A DNA stretch of 64,000 bases from contig NZ_SMBX01000013.1 in NCBI RefSeq assembly GCF_004342005.1, positions 1 through 64,000 on the forward strand, given 5' to 3'. The notes beneath the pieces are model-generated. The model was not told the origin of the DNA. It made no database searches and saw only the letters and a list, made by a program, of their open reading frames with translations. Positions 36,502 to 44,849 of this stretch are shown in pieces. Every line of letters begins with the position of its first letter. Within the stretch, counting starts at the first letter, position 1. The position numbers were made by a program, and so were the translations under genes. This DNA is from Paracandidimonas soli. GTDB lineage: Bacteria > Pseudomonadota > Gammaproteobacteria > Burkholderiales > Burkholderiaceae_B.

Positions 36502-36580
36502 GAAACCCCCACGCCGCGCCTTCGGCTTGCTGCCCCCCAAGGGGCGCTTTTTGCCTTGGGAGCGGCCCGGCGGCAAAAAC
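36502..36580 (-). repeat. Dispersed leader element, copy A (upstream of hcp)
   Basis: In the direction of hcp this reads as a GC-rich segment, then a variant of the core CCGAAGGCGCAGCGTGGGGG followed by TTTCTTTT, ending about 25 bases before the hcp start. The same core precedes four other genes in the window. A CCCCTTGGGG-type inverted repeat suggests RNA structure. Confidence 0.75.
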
Positions 36581-36607
36581 CGGCGTGCTCGCCGCCAACA
36601 TCACCAC

Positions 36608-38113
36608 TCAGCCTTCGTTCTGTTTCAACGAAGGCAGCTTGGATACCAAACGCAGAGACACCGTCAGCCCTTCGAGCTGGTAGTGGGGTCTCAAAAAGAA
36701 CTTCGCCGCGTAATATCCTGGGTTGTCCTCGATTTCCTCGACCTGCACCTCGGCAGCCGCCAGCGGCTTTCTCGACTTGGTGTCCTGGGAGGAGTTGGCG
36801 GGGTCCCCGTCCACGTAATTCATGATCCAGCTGTTGAGCCAGCGCTCCATCTCGTCGCGCTCGCGGAATGAGCCGATCTTGTCCCTGACGATGCACTTCA
36901 GGTAATGGGCGAAGCGGCAGCAGGCAAACAGATACGGCAGGCGCGCCGCCAGCTTGGCATTGGCCGTGGCGTCGGCGTCGTAGTATTCCTGCGGTTTCTG
37001 CAATGACTGCGCGCCGATGAATGCCGCAAAGTCGGAATTCTTGCGGTGTACCAGCGGCATGAAGCCGTTCTTGGCCAGCTCGGCTTCGCGGCGATCGCTG
37101 ATGGCGATTTCGGTAGGGCATTTCATGTCCACGCCGCCATCGTCCGTAGGGAAGGTATGGCAAGGAAGGTTCTCCACCGCGCCTCCCGACTCCACTCCCC
37201 GGATCGACGTGCACCAGCCATAGTCCTTGAACGAACGGTTCACATTGACGGCCATGGCGTAGGCGGAGTTCGCCCATGCATAGCGGTCGTGATTCGCGCC
37301 ATCCGTGTCTTCCTCGAAATCGAACTCATCGACCGGATTGGTGCGCGCGCCATAAGGCAGGCGCGCCAGGAAGCGGGGCATGGCCAGGCCGATATAGCGC
37401 GCATCCTCGGACTCGCGCAGGCTGCGCCAGGCGGCGTATTCCGTATTGGTGAAGATCTTGGTCAGGTCGCGCGGATTGGCCAGCTCCTGCCAGGAATCCA
37501 TCTGCATCACCGCAGGCGACACGCCCGAAATGAAGGGGCTGTGCGCTGCGGCGCAAATGCGTGCAAGCTCGCCCAGCATCTCCACATCCTGCGGGCTGTG
37601 ATCGAAGTGGTAATCCCCAACCAGGCAGCCCAGAGGCTCGCCGCCGAACTGGCCGTACTCTTCTTCATAGACCTTCTTGAAAATGGGGCTCTGGTCCCAG
37701 CCTATGCCCTTGTGGCGACGCAGAGTGCGTGACAGTTCCTTCTTGGAAATGCACATGACGCGGATCTTCAGAAGCTCGTCGGTCTCGGTGTTGTTGACCA
37801 GATAGTGCAGGCCGCGCCATGCGCCTTCCAGTTGCTGGAAATCCTCGTGATGCAGGATCAGATTGGTCTGCTCCGACAATTTGGCGTCGATCTGCGCGAT
37901 GACCGCCTGTATCGTCTGGTAAGCATCAGATGAGATCGTCACCGACTGCTCCAGCGCCTGGCGCGCCAGCGTGCGCACGGCATGCTGCACCGCGGCTTCG
38001 GCCTGCGTCGTCTTAGGCTTGAATTCCTTCTTCAGCAGCGAGGCGAAATCGTCGGCTACGACTGCCTCGTTTTCCTGGACCAGGCTTGCGTCCTGCAAAG
38101 CGGATGTCTGCAT
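36608..38113 (-). CDS. tssC: T6SS sheath large subunit TssC (VipB)
   Basis: The 501-residue protein is the large sheath subunit: LEGAWRGLHYLVNNTETDELLKIRVM, YEEEYGQFGGEPLGCLVGDYHFDHSPQDV, RSLRESEDARYIGLAMPRFLARLPYG, and FKDYGWCTSIRGVESGGAVENLPCHTF are all diagnostic. The C-terminus ends YQLEGLTVSLRLVSKLPS, as usual. It lies 11 bases after tssB, with which it forms the sheath. Confidence 0.97.
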   Translation of the reverse strand: MQTSALQDASLVQENEAVVADDFASLLKKEFKPKTTQAEAAVQHAVRTLARQALEQSVTISSDAYQTIQAVIAQIDAKLSEQTNLILHHEDFQQLEGAWRGLHYLVNNTETDELLKIRVMCISKKELSRTLRRHKGIGWDQSPIFKKVYEEEYGQFGGEPLGCLVGDYHFDHSPQDVEMLGELARICAAAHSPFISGVSPAVMQMDSWQELANPRDLTKIFTNTEYAAWRSLRESEDARYIGLAMPRFLARLPYGARTNPVDEFDFEEDTDGANHDRYAWANSAYAMAVNVNRSFKDYGWCTSIRGVESGGAVENLPCHTFPTDDGGVDMKCPTEIAISDRREAELAKNGFMPLVHRKNSDFAAFIGAQSLQKPQEYYDADATANAKLAARLPYLFACCRFAHYLKCIVRDKIGSFRERDEMERWLNSWIMNYVDGDPANSSQDTKSRKPLAAAEVQVEEIEDNPGYYAAKFFLRPHYQLEGLTVSLRLVSKLPSLKQNEG

Positions 38114-38124
38114 CTGTTCTCTCC

Positions 38125-38694
38125 TTAAGCGTCGCGCGTCGTATCGTTGCTTTCCTGAACCTGCTCTGCAGATTCGTCTTGCGGCGCTGGCGTGTTGGGC
38201 GTGCTCGCCAGCGCATCCAGCAAGGCGGGATCCTGCAGCACCTTGGCGATCAGTTCCTCGGCGCCTGTCTTGCCATCCATGTAGGTCAGCAGATTCGCCA
38301 GCTGCGTCCTGGCCTCCAGCAGCTTGCGCAGCGGCTCGACTTTTCTCGCCAGCGTCGCCGGCGAGAAATCGTCCATGCTCTCGAACGTGACATCCACATT
38401 CAGCTTGCCTTCGTTGGTCAGCGTGTTGTCCACCTGGAAGGCCACACGCGGCTTGATCGACTTCAGGCGGTCATCGAAGTTGTCGATATCGACCTCCATG
38501 AACTTGCGCTCGGCGACCTCGGGCAACTCATCCGCCGACTTTCCTGCTAGGTCCGCCAGCACGCCCATGACGAAAGGCAGTTGTACCTTGCGCTCCGCGC
38601 CGTACAGTTCGACGTCGTATTCGATCTGGACGCGCGGTGCGCGGTTACGTGCGATGAATTTCTGGCCACTATTGCCACGTTTATCAATGGACAT
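38125..38694 (-). CDS. tssB: T6SS sheath small subunit TssB (VipA)
   Basis: The 189-residue protein shows the TssB core RVQIEYDVELYGAERKVQLPFVMGVLADLAG, VEVDIDNFDDRLKSIKPRVAF-type sequence, and FESMDDFSPATLARKVEPLRKLLEAR. The C-terminal tail is acidic and variable, as is common. It opens the tssB-tssC pair, 61 bases after tssA. Confidence 0.97.
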   Translation of the reverse strand: MSIDKRGNSGQKFIARNRAPRVQIEYDVELYGAERKVQLPFVMGVLADLAGKSADELPEVAERKFMEVDIDNFDDRLKSIKPRVAFQVDNTLTNEGKLNVDVTFESMDDFSPATLARKVEPLRKLLEARTQLANLLTYMDGKTGAEELIAKVLQDPALLDALASTPNTPAPQDESAEQVQESNDTTRDA

Positions 38695-38755
38695 CCTGTT
38701 CTCCGGGAACTGACTGCATGTTGTAGAAATGAACTGCCATGAACCTGCCGCTTGG

Positions 38756-39814
38756 CTATGTCTCTTGCGGGCTTGCGTCCGCCTTCGGCAGGAATACGTC
38801 CAACTCCCTTGCTCCTTGCGGAGCCAGGTTGCTGACGAGCTGATAGAAATCCAGCGGCAGCAGTTGCTCGATGCGCTGGATCAGGAGCGCCGCCGGATGG
38901 CTGGGTTCGTGGTTCTCGAAATACTGGCGCGCCTTCTCCAGCATCAGTGCCGCATCGCCGCGCGTGCGCGCGCTGGCTTCCCGCCAGGAAAGCGCCTGCA
39001 CCTGCGCTGCAGCGTTCTGGGGTGCCGGGGGCGGAACTGGACCGGACGGCTCCTGTGCGGCCTGGCCGCCCTCCTCCTTGGCCGGCGCGCCAGCCGACTC
39101 CAACAGATCCGTCACCAGCCGCAACGGCCGCAGCAGAGGCGAGAAATCCGGCACCCAGTCCTCGCCCAGATGCGCTGCGGTCGTGATTCGGATCTGCTCA
39201 AGCAGGGCCGCGCTGTGCAGCACGGCCTGCAGGGTTTCATCTCCCGTGGCGTGCAGACGCAACAGCATTTCCACGACACGCTGCTTGCCGCCGGGAAGCG
39301 CGGCCACTTCCGTGCGCGAACCATCCAGCAGGCTTTCGGCATCGCGCAAGGTCATGACAGCCCCGCCATCGCGCAACAAGGTGCCGTTGCGCACCGAGCG
39401 CACCAGGCCATTGAGATCGGCCAGCTCCGCCAATGCATTGATGCGCAGCAGGGGATCCTGCTCTCCATCCACTTCGAGGTGCGGATGCACTGTCTGCCAG
39501 TGCGACTCGAGCGCCAGCGCCAGCCGTCCAAGGTGATGCGCCAACGCAGGCAGTCCCTTGAGTTCCGTACCCGCCCTCGCCAGCAAAGTCATGACACGAA
39601 TATCCAGGCTGCGCCGGAGCAGCGCCATGCCCAGCTTGCTTACCTGATTCCAGTCCGGGGATTCCGCCGGAATGATGGTCTCGCCGAACTGCTGCTCGCT
39701 TTTGCCCGTCGCGCATTGCTGCAATTCCAGGAATGCCGCGTCATACTCGATGAACTCCCCGCCATCAGCAGGGAACTCGCCTTCATATGCATTGGAAAAT
39801 ACTTGGAAAACCAT
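38756..39814 (-). CDS. tssA: T6SS assembly protein TssA (ImpA)
   Basis: The 352-residue protein has an ImpA N-terminal domain (about 40-160: GGEFIEYDAAFLELQQ, DWNQVSKLGMALLRRSLDIRVMTLLARAG) and a short C-terminal helical domain ending FYQLVSNLAPQGARELDVFLP. The start at 39814 has an AAGGA site close by; the frame is open 57 bases further but the extension is not family-like. TssA guides baseplate and sheath assembly. It is the first gene of the main T6SS unit and faces the AT-rich border. Confidence 0.92.
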   Translation of the reverse strand: MVFQVFSNAYEGEFPADGGEFIEYDAAFLELQQCATGKSEQQFGETIIPAESPDWNQVSKLGMALLRRSLDIRVMTLLARAGTELKGLPALAHHLGRLALALESHWQTVHPHLEVDGEQDPLLRINALAELADLNGLVRSVRNGTLLRDGGAVMTLRDAESLLDGSRTEVAALPGGKQRVVEMLLRLHATGDETLQAVLHSAALLEQIRITTAAHLGEDWVPDFSPLLRPLRLVTDLLESAGAPAKEEGGQAAQEPSGPVPPPAPQNAAAQVQALSWREASARTRGDAALMLEKARQYFENHEPSHPAALLIQRIEQLLPLDFYQLVSNLAPQGARELDVFLPKADASPQET

Positions 39815-40580
39815 ATTCCTTCGCTTTAAAACCGGGGCAAAGAAAATCCATTCGATTTGCACCCTTTTCAAAGCTGGGAATTCTAAAGATCGTTTTTTTC
39901 AATTATCAACCTTATGAGCAAACAATATCTTTATTTACAAAATAAAGCATTCCTCCGATACACTTGTTCCATAAATGAATTGAAATAATAATGAAATAAC
40001 CTAAATTCTAACTAAAAATCAAATAGATAGAAAAAATTCAAAATAAGCCACGATCATGGCTGATATATATTGAAAATCAGCATTTCATTAAATAAAAATG
40101 AAACATTAGACGCTACAGAAATAAATCAAACAGAAAATGACAGAGAGCCCGGTTTCATTAAAATGACATGAATACGTGGCAATCGAAAAGTATTCAAAGA
40201 GTGCCATTTTTCCGCAGCATCGGTGCGATGCAATATGGCAGCGGCCACGATCGCTGCCCTGCATCCCGACGGGAATGCCTGGTGGACAAACCTGTTGGCG
40301 GCACCTGGAAGCATGGAGAAAGACAGCGGCTTCTCCGCAACCTTTCTTGCACAGGAAAGGCTCAGTGGAAATGTAACAATTTGAATTCTTGCGTATATAA
40401 AGCGTAAAAACAAATAGGTTGCATTACTCGAGCCTTCCAGAACGGTTATAGTTGCGCGCGAGCGATATTTCGCTGCCGACGGCGTCCAGCCTCGCTGCGG
40501 AGTCCGCCATTGCAAAAGCACTTTCACATTACCGTCAACTTATCGGCGTCTTTCCCTTTGAAAGCGCCCAGGGAAGAATC
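39815..40580. other. AT-rich intergenic region at the right T6SS border
   Basis: About 770 bases without a convincing gene. From about 39872 to 40190 the DNA is markedly AT-rich, unlike the GC-rich surroundings, and it must hold the promoter for the tssA-first operon on the minus strand and the promoter for the small membrane protein gene on the plus strand. Short open frames on both strands lack ribosome-binding sites and recognisable products. Such AT-rich DNA is typical of H-NS-like silencer binding; no defined operator was identified. Confidence 0.5.
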
Positions 40581-40694
40581 ATGCGAATTTTTCTTATCCT
40601 CGTGGGAGCGGCCGTCGTGGCCTACCTACTGACGCTCGGTATTCGCACTTTTCTGTCGGACCGCCGTAACAATCCAAATCGGAGAATCAAATAA
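40581..40694 (+). CDS. 37-residue single-span membrane protein, coupled to the SPFH gene
   Basis: The protein reads MRIFLILVGAAVVAYLL followed by TLGIRTFLSDRR and a polar tail of seven residues. It is one membrane helix (about 3-22) and a short basic tail. A GGGAAG ribosome-binding site precedes the ATG at 40581 by a suitable distance, and the stop (TAA) directly abuts the ATG of the next gene. The fixed spacing suggests co-translation and a partnership with the SPFH protein. No family was recognised. Confidence 0.75.
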   Translation: MRIFLILVGAAVVAYLLTLGIRTFLSDRRNNPNRRIK

Positions 40695-41576
40695 ATGTCA
40701 CGCGACACCAAGACCGGAACCATCAAGCGGGCAACCGGTTTCGTGGCGATTGCCGCCGCACTGTTCTTCCTGATCCTGATCATCGCATTCGGATCTTTCT
40801 ATCAGGTGGATCAGGGCGAGCGCGGCGTCGTCCTGCGCAACGGCCAGCTCTCCAGCGTGGCCGAGCCCGGCCTGGGATTCAAGACTCCCATCCTGGATTC
40901 GGTCCGCTTCATTTCCGTGCGCGACCATAACGTTTCCATGCCGCTGGAGGCCTACTCCTTCGACCAGCAGCCCGCCAATATGCAGGTCTCCGTTACATAC
41001 CGCGTGCCGGTGGATCGGGTAGCGGACCTGTACAGTGAATATGGCACCCTGGAAGCCCTGCAATCGCGGGTCATCGAGCGCCGCACGCCGGACGCAGTGA
41101 AAAACGTCTTCGGCAAGTTCACTGCCGTGCGCGCCATCCAGGAACGTGAAAAACTGGGCGTCGATGCCATGCAAGCCGTGACGAACGCCATGCGCGATGC
41201 TCCGGTGCAGATCGTCGGCCTTCAGATCGAAGAAGTCGGATTCAGCGCGGCATACGAGCAAAGTATCGAGCAGCGGATGCTGGCCCAGGTCCAGATCGAA
41301 ACGACGCGCCAGCAAAAGCAGACGGCGGAGATCCAGGCCGAAATCAAGGTGCTGCAGGCCAAGGCGGATGCCGACGCCCTGCGCGAACAATACCAGGCGG
41401 AAGCCGACGGTATCCGCCTGCGCGGCGAAGCCGAGGCCGAAGCCATCGAAGCACGCGGCCAGGCGCTTGCGGCCAACGCCAGGCTGGTCGATCTGATTGC
41501 CGCCGAGAAATGGGATGGCGCCCTACCCTCCACCCAGGTACCCGGATCAGCGCTGCCGTTCATCGGCGTGAAGTAA
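40695..41576 (+). CDS. SPFH/prohibitin-like (HflC-type) membrane protein
   Basis: The 293-residue protein has one N-terminal membrane helix (about 15-35), an SPFH/band-7 domain (about 36-190: GSFYQVDQGERGVVLRNGQ, EPGLGFKTPILDSVRFISVRDHNVSMPLEAYSFDQQPANMQVSVTYRV), and an Ala/Glu-rich coiled coil (about 190-265: QIETTRQQKQTAEIQAEIKVLQAKADADALREQYQAEADG). SPFH proteins form large rings that organise membrane domains. HflK and FtsH genes are absent here, so it is not the HflKC operon copy. It is coupled to the 37-residue protein. Confidence 0.85.
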   Translation: MSRDTKTGTIKRATGFVAIAAALFFLILIIAFGSFYQVDQGERGVVLRNGQLSSVAEPGLGFKTPILDSVRFISVRDHNVSMPLEAYSFDQQPANMQVSVTYRVPVDRVADLYSEYGTLEALQSRVIERRTPDAVKNVFGKFTAVRAIQEREKLGVDAMQAVTNAMRDAPVQIVGLQIEEVGFSAAYEQSIEQRMLAQVQIETTRQQKQTAEIQAEIKVLQAKADADALREQYQAEADGIRLRGEAEAEAIEARGQALAANARLVDLIAAEKWDGALPSTQVPGSALPFIGVK

Positions 41577-41581
41577 GAAAA

Positions 41582-41611
41582 ATCCCCGCAGGATCTGCAT
41601 CCTGCGGGGAT
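41582..41611 (-). terminator. Rho-independent terminator of rplS
   Basis: A perfect 13-bp stem (41582-41594 with 41599-41611) with a 4-base loop is followed on the minus strand by TTTT. It lies between the convergent rplS and SPFH genes and may stop both. Confidence 0.9.
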
Positions 41612-41668
41612 CGATATGCGTTTGCTTGCCTGCCGCAACCACAAGGCTGCGGCGACAGATAGGCGCTA

Positions 41669-42064
41669 TCAGGCGGCGGGCGTCGCTGCTGCCTTCTTGT
41701 TGCCGCGCACCAGCTTTTCCTTGATGCGGGCGGCCTTGCCGGAACGGCTGCGCAGGTAGTACAGCTTGGCGCGGCGAACGTCGCCACGGCGCTTGACTTC
41801 GATGCTGGCGATCTGGGGCGAGTACAGCTGGAACGTACGCTCGACGGCTTCGCCGGACGAGATCTTGCGAACGATGAAAGCCGAGTTCAGGCCGCGATTG
41901 CGCTTGGCGATAACCACGCCTTCGTACGCCTGGACGCGCTTGCGCGTGCCTTCGACGACGTTGACGTTGACGACGACCGTGTCGCCGGGGGCGAACTCGG
42001 GCCGGGCTGCGCCCTGGGTCAGGCGGGTGATTTCTTCCTGTTCGATTTGCTCGATGAGATTCAA
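41669..42064 (-). CDS. rplS: 50S ribosomal protein L19
   Basis: The 131-residue protein has the L19 signatures [82 protein letters not shown]. It sits at the 30S-50S interface. The usual upstream genes rpsP, rimM and trmD are not present next to it; instead about 270 bases upstream without a clear gene separate it from a small membrane protein gene. A strong terminator follows. Confidence 0.98.
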   Translation of the reverse strand: MNLIEQIEQEEITRLTQGAARPEFAPGDTVVVNVNVVEGTRKRVQAYEGVVIAKRNRGLNSAFIVRKISSGEAVERTFQLYSPQIASIEVKRRGDVRRAKLYYLRSRSGKAARIKEKLVRGNKKAAATPAA

Positions 42065-42335
42065 GGTAAAGCTCCTGGTTTCATCTTGTACCGGTTACTG
42101 AGGCCCGCGTAACGACACGCGTGCCCTATTACTGCTTTTTGTTGATCATCGCCGACAATCGGACGATTGCCGCCGGGATCAGGTTATGACCGGCCAGAGG
42201 ATGGTTAAGTAAACCAGTAATTATATCTTGTGAAACCGGAAATGGAAACCGGAGTTGCATCCTTTTGCCTACGCCCGATCGGCGACCTGCTGCCGGACCT
42301 GAGTACAAATAGCAGGCTCCCGCCCAGGCGCATGA

Positions 42336-42605
42336 TCAGAACCCCGCGGCTGCGCCGATCCACATGACTGCCGGAATTGCCGCCGCCCATACGGCGACCA
42401 GGCAAACATCCGCCAGCATGGCCATGCGGGACATACCGGCAGGCTTTTCCAGCGAGGCAGGCGTGCGTGTACGGGCGCGCGACCGGCGGGTCGTGGCAGG
42501 GGCGCGCGCATCTCGCGGCGAAACCGGCTTGCGTGGAGGAAACGGCCAGCGGACAGGTTGTTTTACCGGGCAATTTGCGGGGATGTTGGCGCTAAGCTGC
42601 AGCAT
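42336..42605 (-). CDS. Small C-terminally anchored membrane protein, probably LexA-controlled, function unknown
   Basis: The 89-residue protein has a Pro/Arg-rich, basic N-terminal part (about 1-57, with PVRWPFPPRKPVSPRDA and TTRRSRARTR) and one C-terminal helix (about 61-87, MAMLADVCLVAVWAAAIPA then VMWIGAAAGF). AGGAG lies 6 bases before the ATG at 42605, which strongly supports this start; internal Met58 or Met61 would leave little but the helix. Two tandem CTGT-N8-ACAG boxes overlap a promoter 60-105 bases upstream. Size, membrane anchor and control recall SOS-induced division inhibitors such as SidA or YneA by analogy only; I recognise no homologue. Confidence 0.65.
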   Translation of the reverse strand: MLQLSANIPANCPVKQPVRWPFPPRKPVSPRDARAPATTRRSRARTRTPASLEKPAGMSRMAMLADVCLVAVWAAAIPAVMWIGAAAGF

Positions 42606-42663
42606 GGATATCTCCTATTCTTGTATCTGCGCTTACCGGAGACAAATATCGGCTCCCGGCAAG

Positions 42664-42710
42664 TACTGTATAAATAAACAGCATATATGTACTGTATATA
42701 AACACAGCAA
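42664..42710 (-). promoter_or_regulatory. Two tandem LexA-type (SOS) boxes overlapping a promoter
   Basis: CTGT-N8-ACAG occurs perfectly at 42666-42681 and again at 42692-42707, 26 bases centre to centre, both inside longer TA-CTGTATA...ACAG-CA matches. On the minus strand a promoter fits: TTGCTG (42705-42710), 17-base spacer, TATATG (42682-42687). One box covers the -35 and spacer, the other lies just downstream of the -10. This is how LexA blocks tightly repressed SOS genes. Confidence 0.75.
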
Positions 42711-42903
42711 TAATGGCAAGCGATTTTTTCATGGCATGCACGATCGATGCGCCACCGCAACATCCCTCTGCTCCGGCCTGCGCCCGTTTCAATCTCCCCC
42801 GGCTGGCATCTCCCTGGCAGCCGCGCCCGAAACCCTGCTAAACCCCCTATCCAGCCCCTAGCTCCGCAAATTGCCCTGCCCCGCCAACTGCTATAAACAG
42901 CGC

Positions 42904-44187
42904 ATGCTGAAACAAATTCCAGTCTCCAAGCTCCGGCCGGGCATGTACATCCATCGCATCGACGCGCCATGGCTGGACCACCCTTTCTGGAAAAAACGCT
43001 TCCTGCTGGAGAAATACACGGATCTCCAGACGATACGGGCCAACGACATCGAAACGGTCTGGATCAATACCGAAAAAGGGTTGGATGTGCTGCCCGACCA
43101 GGATGAATCGGAGCAGGACTCCTTCTGGCCTGCCGCCAGTATCGCCCAGTCGCACAGACGCGCCTCCCGGGAACAGGAGCCGGCGCCTTCGACCCTGGAG
43201 GCCGAATATCGCCACGCACTCGAGTTGTGCGAAGAGGCGCAAACGACGATCAAGGACATATTTCTCGACGCTCGGGAAGGACTGCCCATCGATCCCGACG
43301 ACGCCAGGAGCCTGGTCAGCCACATCAGCCAATCGGTCGAGCGCAACCCCTCGGTGCTCATCAGCCTCACGCGCATGCGCACGGCCGACGAATACACCTA
43401 TATGCACTCCGTGGCTGTCTGCGCCCTGATGGCGGCGCTGGCGCGCACGCTAGGCCTGAACGAAGCGGAACAGAGGGAGGCGGCAACCGCTGGCCTGCTG
43501 CACGACGTCGGGAAGATGGCGATCCCCATCGAAATCCTGAACAAGCCGGGCAGGCTGACGGACGACGAGTTCCGGCTGATCATGACACACCCCGATGCGG
43601 GCTATGTCATGCTGATGCGCGGAGGCCTCGTGCCAAACGTCGCGCTGGACGTTTGCCTGCATCATCACGAAAAATTCGACGGCAGCGGCTACCCGCACGG
43701 CCTGCAAGGCGACGGCATCAGCCTGCAGGCCCGCATGGGAGCCTTGTGCGACGTCTATGATGCCGTCACATCGGACCGGCCCTACAAAAAGGGGTGGAAT
43801 CCCGCCGAAGCCATTCACCGCATGGCGCAATGGACAGGCCATTTCGATCCCATGCTGCTGAGGGCATTCGTGCGCACGGTCGGCCTGTACCCTGTCGGAT
43901 CCCTGGTGCTGCTGCAGGACGGCGAGCTGGCCGTCGTCACCGAGCAGCATCCGCATGAATTGCTTCTTCCCAAGGTCAGGCTGCTGGAAGCTCCGGGCAA
44001 CCAGACACGCAAGGGACGCTTGATCGATCTCTCGACCCAGCGCGGCCACAATCGCATCCGCAGCTTCGCCCCGCAACCCGACTGGGAAGCATACGGCGCT
44101 CTCGGCCTCTGGCTGCCGGAAGGTGTCGAGCGCCGGAATGCCGGCGCCGCAACGGCCCAGGAATCTCCTGGGCCAGGAACCCTCTAG
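42904..44187 (+). CDS. HD-GYP domain protein (probable cyclic-di-GMP phosphodiesterase)
   Basis: The 427-residue protein has an N-terminal DUF3391 region (MLKQIPVSKLRPGMYIHRIDAPWLDHPFW) and an HD-GYP domain (about 160-330) with HSVAVCALMAAL, LLHDVGKMAIP, HPDAGY, HHHEKFDGSGYP and DVYDAVTSDRPYKKGW. The HD and GYP residues are intact, so cyclic-di-GMP hydrolysis is likely. The start at 42904 matches the family opening. The LexA-type boxes lie about 195 bases upstream; they fit the divergent gene better. The 3' end nearly touches the convergent peroxiredoxin gene. Confidence 0.9.
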   Translation: MLKQIPVSKLRPGMYIHRIDAPWLDHPFWKKRFLLEKYTDLQTIRANDIETVWINTEKGLDVLPDQDESEQDSFWPAASIAQSHRRASREQEPAPSTLEAEYRHALELCEEAQTTIKDIFLDAREGLPIDPDDARSLVSHISQSVERNPSVLISLTRMRTADEYTYMHSVAVCALMAALARTLGLNEAEQREAATAGLLHDVGKMAIPIEILNKPGRLTDDEFRLIMTHPDAGYVMLMRGGLVPNVALDVCLHHHEKFDGSGYPHGLQGDGISLQARMGALCDVYDAVTSDRPYKKGWNPAEAIHRMAQWTGHFDPMLLRAFVRTVGLYPVGSLVLLQDGELAVVTEQHPHELLLPKVRLLEAPGNQTRKGRLIDLSTQRGHNRIRSFAPQPDWEAYGALGLWLPEGVERRNAGAATAQESPGPGTL

Positions 44188-44188
44188 C

Positions 44189-44836
44189 TCATTTATTCGG
44201 CTGCGGTGTGATCCTGAGGTAAGGCTTCACCGCCTTGTAACCCTTGGGGAATTTCTGCTTGATGACGTCTTCGTCCTTCAGCGAAGGCACGATGATGACG
44301 TCATCGCCATCCTCCCAGTTGACGGGCGTGGCCACGCTATGGCTGTCCGTCAGTTGCAGGGAATCGATCACCCGCAGGATTTCATTGAAATTGCGCCCCG
44401 TGCTTGCCGGATAGGTGAGCGTCAGGCGGATCTTCCGGGCGGGATCGATGACGAACACCGAGCGCACCGTCGCCGTCGTGCTGGCATTCGGATGGATCAT
44501 GTCGTAGAGCGTCGAGACCTTGCGATCGGCATCCGCCAGGATGGGGAATTCGACCTTGGTATTCTGCGTTTCGTTGATGTCGTTGATCCACTCCTTGTGC
44601 GACTCGGCATCATCGACGGACACAGCCAGGACCTTGACGTTGCGCTTGGCGAATTCGCCGGACACGATGGCCGTATAGCCAAGCTCCGTCGTGCAGACCG
44701 GGGTGAAATCCGCCGGATGCGAAAACAGTACGCCCCAGGAATCTCCCAGGTAATCGTACAGGCGGATTTTCCCGATGGAGGATTCCTGTTCGAAATCCGG
44801 TGCGGTATCGCCCAACCGCAATGCTGTACTCGTCAT
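44189..44836 (-). CDS. 1-Cys peroxiredoxin (Prx6/AhpC-TSA family)
   Basis: The 215-residue protein shows LGDTAPDF, the active-site loop HPADFTPVCTTELG with the peroxidatic Cys near residue 46, and the Prx6-type C-terminal domain (SLQLTDSHSVATPVNWEDGDDVIIVPSLKDEDVIKQKFP). It reduces peroxides in the cytoplasm. The start at 44836 is chosen because residues further upstream are only translated leader-element sequence. It lies 2 bases from the convergent HD-GYP gene and has a dispersed leader copy upstream. Confidence 0.93.
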   Translation of the reverse strand: MTSTALRLGDTAPDFEQESSIGKIRLYDYLGDSWGVLFSHPADFTPVCTTELGYTAIVSGEFAKRNVKVLAVSVDDAESHKEWINDINETQNTKVEFPILADADRKVSTLYDMIHPNASTTATVRSVFVIDPARKIRLTLTYPASTGRNFNEILRVIDSLQLTDSHSVATPVNWEDGDDVIIVPSLKDEDVIKQKFPKGYKAVKPYLRITPQPNK

Positions 44837-44849
44837 GGCATATCTCCAA

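Noticed and set aside
40126-40527. 133-codon minus-strand open frame in the AT-rich T6SS border
   Set aside because: No ribosome-binding site, no recognisable domain, and it spans a sharp change of base composition; it looks like chance.
39815-40580. Sigma-54 promoter for the T6SS
   Set aside because: No TGGCAC-N5-TTGC match was found on the minus strand in the expected region.
42205-42573. 122-codon minus-strand frame overlapping the LexA-controlled gene
   Set aside because: It is in another frame, has no ribosome-binding site, and is rich in Cys and Gly without a pattern; the AGGAG-led 89-codon frame is better supported.
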